Source: Bacteroidota bacterium (GTDB taxonomy: Bacteria > Bacteroidota > Bacteroidia > Bacteroidales > Paludibacteraceae). Taken from it: a DNA stretch of 8,879 nt. The notes below the pieces were generated by a model. The model was not told the DNA's origin, searched no databases, and worked only from the letters and a program-made list of their open reading frames with translations. The translations under genes and the position numbers were made by a program. How positions within the stretch are numbered: the first letter of the stretch is position 1; every line of letters begins with the position of its first letter. Positions 5,823 to 8,879 of this stretch are shown here, one piece after another. The stretch lies in NCBI GenBank assembly GCA_022709605.1, contig JAKLIM010000137.1:1-8879 (forward strand). The letters are read 5' to 3'.

Positions 5823-7628
5823 ATGAAGAAAGAAAATAAGACAAGCACAATGAAAATGATGAATGGTAACGAAGCAGTTGCCAGAGGTGCCTTTGAAGCA
5901 GGCGTGAAAGTTGCTTCCGGTTTTCCGGGTACACCTTCCACCGAAGTAATGGATTATACCCAACAGCGGTACCCGGAAATCTATTGTGAATGGTCAACGA
6001 ATGAGAAAGTGGGCTTAGAAGTTGCCATTGGCGCTTCGTTTGCAGGTTATCGCAGTCTGGCAGTCATGAAAACAGTGGGTTTGCACGTGGCTGCAGACGC
6101 ATTGGGTGGAGCTGCCGGCAGTCAGATTAACGGTGGTTTGGTATTGGTAGTTGGCGATGATGTCGGCCGTATTGCGGGTGATGACTATAACGATGTTCGT
6201 CATTATGGCAATATGTTTAATATACCGGTGCTGGAGCCAAGTGATAGTCAGGAAGCCAAAGATCTGATGATTAGAGCATTCGAAATCAGCGAAGAATACA
6301 GTACGCCGGTTATACTTAAAATTACGTCGGTAATTTGCAAAACTACAAGTGCTGTTGCTATTGATGATAACATAACTTACAAAGTAAATTGCAGACAAAA
6401 ATATAAGGTTAGTTTCAGCAAGGTTATCATGACAACCATGATGATGAATGCCAAAGGCTCGGAACATCCGAAGTTGACCAAATGTTTTAACGATTTTCCG
6501 GCTCACATGAGGCAGCTGGCTGCGGACAGCAACGACTTCGATATTAATAAACTGGAGTTGAATGGTAAAAAAATTGGGGTAATTACAGCAGGCACGCCAT
6601 ATTTCTATACCAAAGAAGTTTTACCCGATGCTTCGATATTAAAGTTGGGTATGGTTATGCCACTACCTGAAAAGTTGATTCGACAATTGGCCGAACACGT
6701 AGAGAAACTCTATGTGATTGAAGATGGTCATGATATTATGGAAAAAAATATCAAAGATTTGGGCGTTAAGGTTATTGGAAAAGAATTATTCCCTAAATTC
6801 CCCGATATGATGCGTTTTACACCGGATATTATTGAGGAAAAACTTGTTCCGGACGCACCAAAAAGAACACTAATGGAAGGCATTCCTTTTAGATTACCCG
6901 TTAGTTGTGCCGGATGCTCTCATCTGTTTATATCACAAATACTCCGAAATCATAAAATAAAAGCGGCTGCCGATGTGACCTGTGGTTTAATCGGGTGTTT
7001 TCCGCACATGGAATCGTATTCGTTGCAAAAATGCATGGGGTCGAGCATTGCGCTGGCTCATGGTTACAACGTGGCAACCGATCACAAAGAAAAATTTGTG
7101 GGTATGATCGGTGATGGTGGCTTTTGGGCAACCGGAATCAATGGGCTGATGAATCTGATTTTCAATGACAGTCAGTCAACTACGATTATTGTTGACAATA
7201 GCTGTTTGGCGATGACCGGTGGTCAGCATGTAGCCTCCAGCGAGTTTGGTTTTAATTACAAACCGGAAAATAAACTGGAAATCGCCAAAGTTTGCGAAGC
7301 CATTGGTGTAAAAGATATTGTAACCGTAGATGCCTACGAATTTGAAAACCTCGAAAAAGCTATTCTGAATGCGGTAAAATCAGAGACAAATTCGGTAGTT
7401 ATTGTACAAAAACCGTGTGTAACCAAATTTAAGCTGCCTAAAGGTGACGCTTATTCTATTGACCAGGAGCTTTGTACGCAATGCCGGAAGTGTATCAATA
7501 TCGGATGTTTAGCGATAGAGAGTAAAAAAGGTACCGACGGTAAAGTGGAAATAGTTATTAACGAGGATCTTTGTGTAGGCTGTGGATTATGTTCTACGGC
7601 ATGTAAGTTTGACGCCATAAATTCATAA
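5823..7628 (+). CDS. iorA: Indolepyruvate:ferredoxin oxidoreductase-like alpha subunit
   Basis: This 601-residue cytoplasmic subunit carries thiamine diphosphate and Fe-S clusters and oxidatively decarboxylates a 2-ketoacid to acyl-CoA, reducing ferredoxin. Domains run in IorA order. A pyrimidine-binding domain comes first, with GNEAVARGAFEAG (15-27), GFPGTPSTEV (33-42) and WSTNEKVGLEVA (57-68). Next are a transketolase-C-like middle and a cysteine-rich lead-in, CAGCSH (362-367) and CGLIGC (387-392). The thiamine diphosphate site is GDGGFW (430-435) to VDNSCLAMTGGQ (457-468). Two C-terminal clusters follow: C551-x2-C554-x2-C557-x4-C562 and C584-x2-C587-x2-C590-x3-C594. Several stretches differ from textbook IorA: DDVGRIAGDDYNDVR (112-126) stands where DDPGxxSSQNEQDxR is usual, and KITSVICKTTS (166-176) where RTTTRVSH-like sequence is usual. 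The substrate may therefore not be indolepyruvate; phenylpyruvate- or phenylglyoxylate-type acids are alternatives. iorB follows after 2 bp, and a promoter lies upstream. Confidence 0.88.
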   Translation: MKKENKTSTMKMMNGNEAVARGAFEAGVKVASGFPGTPSTEVMDYTQQRYPEIYCEWSTNEKVGLEVAIGASFAGYRSLAVMKTVGLHVAADALGGAAGSQINGGLVLVVGDDVGRIAGDDYNDVRHYGNMFNIPVLEPSDSQEAKDLMIRAFEISEEYSTPVILKITSVICKTTSAVAIDDNITYKVNCRQKYKVSFSKVIMTTMMMNAKGSEHPKLTKCFNDFPAHMRQLAADSNDFDINKLELNGKKIGVITAGTPYFYTKEVLPDASILKLGMVMPLPEKLIRQLAEHVEKLYVIEDGHDIMEKNIKDLGVKVIGKELFPKFPDMMRFTPDIIEEKLVPDAPKRTLMEGIPFRLPVSCAGCSHLFISQILRNHKIKAAADVTCGLIGCFPHMESYSLQKCMGSSIALAHGYNVATDHKEKFVGMIGDGGFWATGINGLMNLIFNDSQSTTIIVDNSCLAMTGGQHVASSEFGFNYKPENKLEIAKVCEAIGVKDIVTVDAYEFENLEKAILNAVKSETNSVVIVQKPCVTKFKLPKGDAYSIDQELCTQCRKCINIGCLAIESKKGTDGKVEIVINEDLCVGCGLCSTACKFDAINS

Positions 7629-7630
7629 AA

Positions 7631-8242
7631 ATGCAGGATACAGGAAAAAATATTATCATAGCTGGTGTAGGAGGACAAGGAATTCTCCTTTTCAGCAATC
7701 TATTAAGCAAGTATTACATGAAACTTGGTTATGAGTTAAAAATATCAGACGTAATTGGATTAGGACAACGTGGTGGTGGTGTTGAGAGCCATTTCCGGTA
7801 TTCAACTAAGCCGGTGTTATCTCCATTTATCAAAGCCGGTGATGTGGATTATTTGTTGTCTTTCGAGCAAACCGAAACACTCCGCTATTTACATTGCCTG
7901 AAAGAGGATGGCATTGTTTTCTCAAGCACTTTTGAATTAACCACTTCCAGCGTCAACACCCGACTGGAAAAAGATATGCCTGAATCTAAAACAGAGCTCA
8001 TAAAGCAATCGGGAAAGAAGACATTTATTATTGATCCCGAAGAGAACAAAAGCCCGGATTTTGATATCAGCAAAATGATGAATATTGTTATGCTTGCTAT
8101 CTATGCTGAGTTCAGAGGCTATTCGCATGAGGAAATGATGCAGATTGTACGCGAAAGCGTTCCCGAAAAGTTTGTTGCAGGAAACTTAAAAGCGTACGAA
8201 AAGGGAATATCAATTGCCCGGGCTGAACTTACAGATATTTGA
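7631..8242 (+). CDS. iorB: Indolepyruvate:ferredoxin oxidoreductase-like beta subunit
   Basis: This 203-residue gamma-type domain protein is the partner of IorA in 2-ketoacid:ferredoxin oxidoreductases, where it is thought to bind the CoA moiety. It begins with NIIIAGVGGQGILL (7-20), the family's glycine-rich opening. GLGQRGGGVESHFRY (43-57) corresponds to the usual HGMSQRGGSVxSHVR; the histidine before the first glycine is isoleucine here. SPFIKAGDVDYLLSFEQTETLR then matches the SPxIxxGxADxLLAxExxEALR region. The length is normal for IorB (about 190-210 residues) and no cofactor cysteines are expected. The ATG comes 2 bp after the iorA stop, so translation is probably coupled. A 321-bp repeat-rich spacer follows. 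Confidence 0.9.
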   Translation: MQDTGKNIIIAGVGGQGILLFSNLLSKYYMKLGYELKISDVIGLGQRGGGVESHFRYSTKPVLSPFIKAGDVDYLLSFEQTETLRYLHCLKEDGIVFSSTFELTTSSVNTRLEKDMPESKTELIKQSGKKTFIIDPEENKSPDFDISKMMNIVMLAIYAEFRGYSHEEMMQIVRESVPEKFVAGNLKAYEKGISIARAELTDI

Positions 8243-8256
8243 GATTTATATTAGTA

Positions 8257-8463
8257 AGAATAGAACGCTGATTTACGCTGTCTACAATAAATAGCTATCG
8301 GGATAGCGGATAAAAAACGGATAAGAAAAAATGCAAGTTGTACATCCCGAGTTAACAGGGCATTTTTGATTTTTCTTTAAAATCATTAGACGAAGTCAAT
8401 TTAAAATCCTTATTTTAATCCGTTATTGAATATGAAAATCCTTGTAAATCAGCGTTCTATTCT
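8257..8463. repeat. Long inverted repeat element downstream of iorB
   Basis: The 20-bp sequence at 8257-8276 is the perfect reverse complement of 8444-8463. Inside, AACGGAT (8316-8322) pairs with ATCCGTT (8418-8424). The outer arm, with its AACGCTGATTTAC core, and the inner AACGGAT motif resemble, from memory, a dispersed AACGCTGATTTACGCGGATT-like repeat family in Bacteroidota. The element occupies about two thirds of the 321-bp gene-free stretch 8243-8563. The remaining part (8464-8563) is AT-rich and shows only a weak ribosome-binding-like AAAGGGA at 8552-8558. No tRNA, CRISPR or open reading frame of interest is seen. The hairpin could end iorAB transcription. Confidence 0.75.
8294..8307. 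repeat. Nested GCTATC-GG-GATAGC hairpin
   Basis: A perfect 6-bp inverted repeat with a 2-nt loop lies in the left half of the larger inverted repeat. The left half is about 20 nt longer than the right between the outer arm and the AACGGAT motif (39 versus 19 nt), which fits insertion of this short palindrome into a pre-existing element. Confidence 0.55.
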
Positions 8464-8563
8464 CTTTCTCTCCTGTTTTAATTGACAATTGCAAAAAAAT
8501 AAAAACAAACTATCAACCGGTTCATAGTATAGAGCCTGATTATTTAATCAAAAGGGAAACAAA

Positions 8564-8879
8564 ATGGACTTACCTGAAGGTGTAATACTGCTGGATAGTT
8601 TGGGTGATTTGCAACCCGACAATACAAGTCCGATTCTCGTGTGTGCATCGCATTGCGGTGACAATGGGACTTTTGCCCGAAAGCTAAAAAAATGCCGGGT
8701 TAAAGCGGTTTTCCTCAACAATGCAGGTGTTGGGAAAAATCTGGCAGGGATCAGTGGTCTCTTGTACTATGAGGCTGAGAATATTCTGGCCTGTGCTGTT
8801 GATCACTTCAGTGCTGAAATAGGTGTTGCTCAAGATACCTGGGAGAATGGAATTATAAGTCACACCAATTCATTAGCCG
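8564..8879 (+). CDS. Unknown conserved-looking protein, 3'-truncated by the window
   Basis: The frame starts at ATG 8564, preceded by AAAGGGA about 5 nt upstream, and stays open to the window end (105 complete codons, no stop). The protein begins MDLPEGVILLDSLGDLQPDN. It has a hydrophobic strand followed by a small-residue turn, ILVCASHCGDNG (about 25-36), then KAVFLNNAGVGKNLAGISGL (48-67), and GISGLLYYEAEN followed by ILACAVDHFSAEIG and ENGIISHTNSLA. The pattern of an alternating hydrophobic core with glycine-rich NNAGVGK and ASHCG loops suggests a small soluble alpha/beta enzyme or ligand-binding fold. There is no signal peptide. NNAGVGK has only a superficial likeness to a P-loop. From memory it resembles an uncharacterised bacterial family with NDAGxGKxxAGI and SARIGDA...GxISHxN segments; I know no function. 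Its position after iorAB suggests, but does not prove, a related role. Confidence 0.75.
   Translation, partial: MDLPEGVILLDSLGDLQPDNTSPILVCASHCGDNGTFARKLKKCRVKAVFLNNAGVGKNLAGISGLLYYEAENILACAVDHFSAEIGVAQDTWENGIISHTNSLA

Noticed and set aside
6015..6506. 163-codon open frame on the minus strand
   Set aside because: It is antisense to iorA, whose motifs and cofactor sites are intact; the antisense translation shows no recognisable family.
8331..8369. 12-codon open frame within the spacer after iorB
   Set aside because: It is very short, lies inside the inverted repeat, and has no ribosome binding site or recognisable peptide.
8482..8487. TTGACA as a -35 box for the last gene
   Set aside because: No acceptable -10 sequence is found at 16-18 bp, and this promoter type is not expected in Bacteroidota.

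Overview
The window looks like chromosomal DNA of a member of the Bacteroidota. Supporting this are AT-rich intergenic spacers, scarce Shine-Dalgarno sequences, a promoter of the Bacteroidota type (TTTG, 19 bp, TAnnTTTG) and interspersed palindromic repeats of kinds I associate with that phylum. All recognisable genes are on the + strand.

Layout. (1) 1-325: the last 38 codons of an ATP-dependent DNA ligase-like reading frame that stops before the family's usual end, overlapped by a small DUF2061 membrane protein gene. (2) 429-5605: an assimilatory sulfite reduction and siroheme block: cysJ-type flavoprotein, cysI-type hemoprotein, a CysG N-terminal-module enzyme (precorrin-2 dehydrogenase / sirohydrochlorin ferrochelatase), and a short, degenerate glutamyl-tRNA reductase-like gene that overlaps it by 32 bp. 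(3) 5606-5822: a spacer with a good promoter. (4) 5823-8242: iorA and iorB, a two-subunit thiamine-diphosphate and Fe-S 2-ketoacid:ferredoxin oxidoreductase of the indolepyruvate family, 2 bp apart. (5) 8243-8563: a 321-bp non-coding spacer largely filled by a long inverted repeat. (6) 8564-8879: the start of an unrecognised conserved-looking gene that runs off the window.

How the genes fit. CysJ passes NADPH electrons through FAD and FMN to the CysI siroheme/4Fe-4S centre, which reduces sulfite to sulfide. The CysG-like enzyme makes the siroheme for CysI. The HemA-like protein would in principle act at the head of tetrapyrrole synthesis (glutamyl-tRNA to glutamate semialdehyde), but it has lost the Rossmann glycines and the C-terminal dimerisation domain. 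The uroporphyrinogen-III methyltransferase and the sulfate activation genes are not in the window. IorAB is a separate transcription unit concerned with aryl or other 2-ketoacids.

The most unusual aspects are in-frame palindromic repeats in the N-terminal coding regions of cysI and the cysG-like gene, the degenerate HemA paralogue, IorA's departures from canonical motifs, and the unknown gene behind iorAB. I do not see a wholly new defence or mobile system here.
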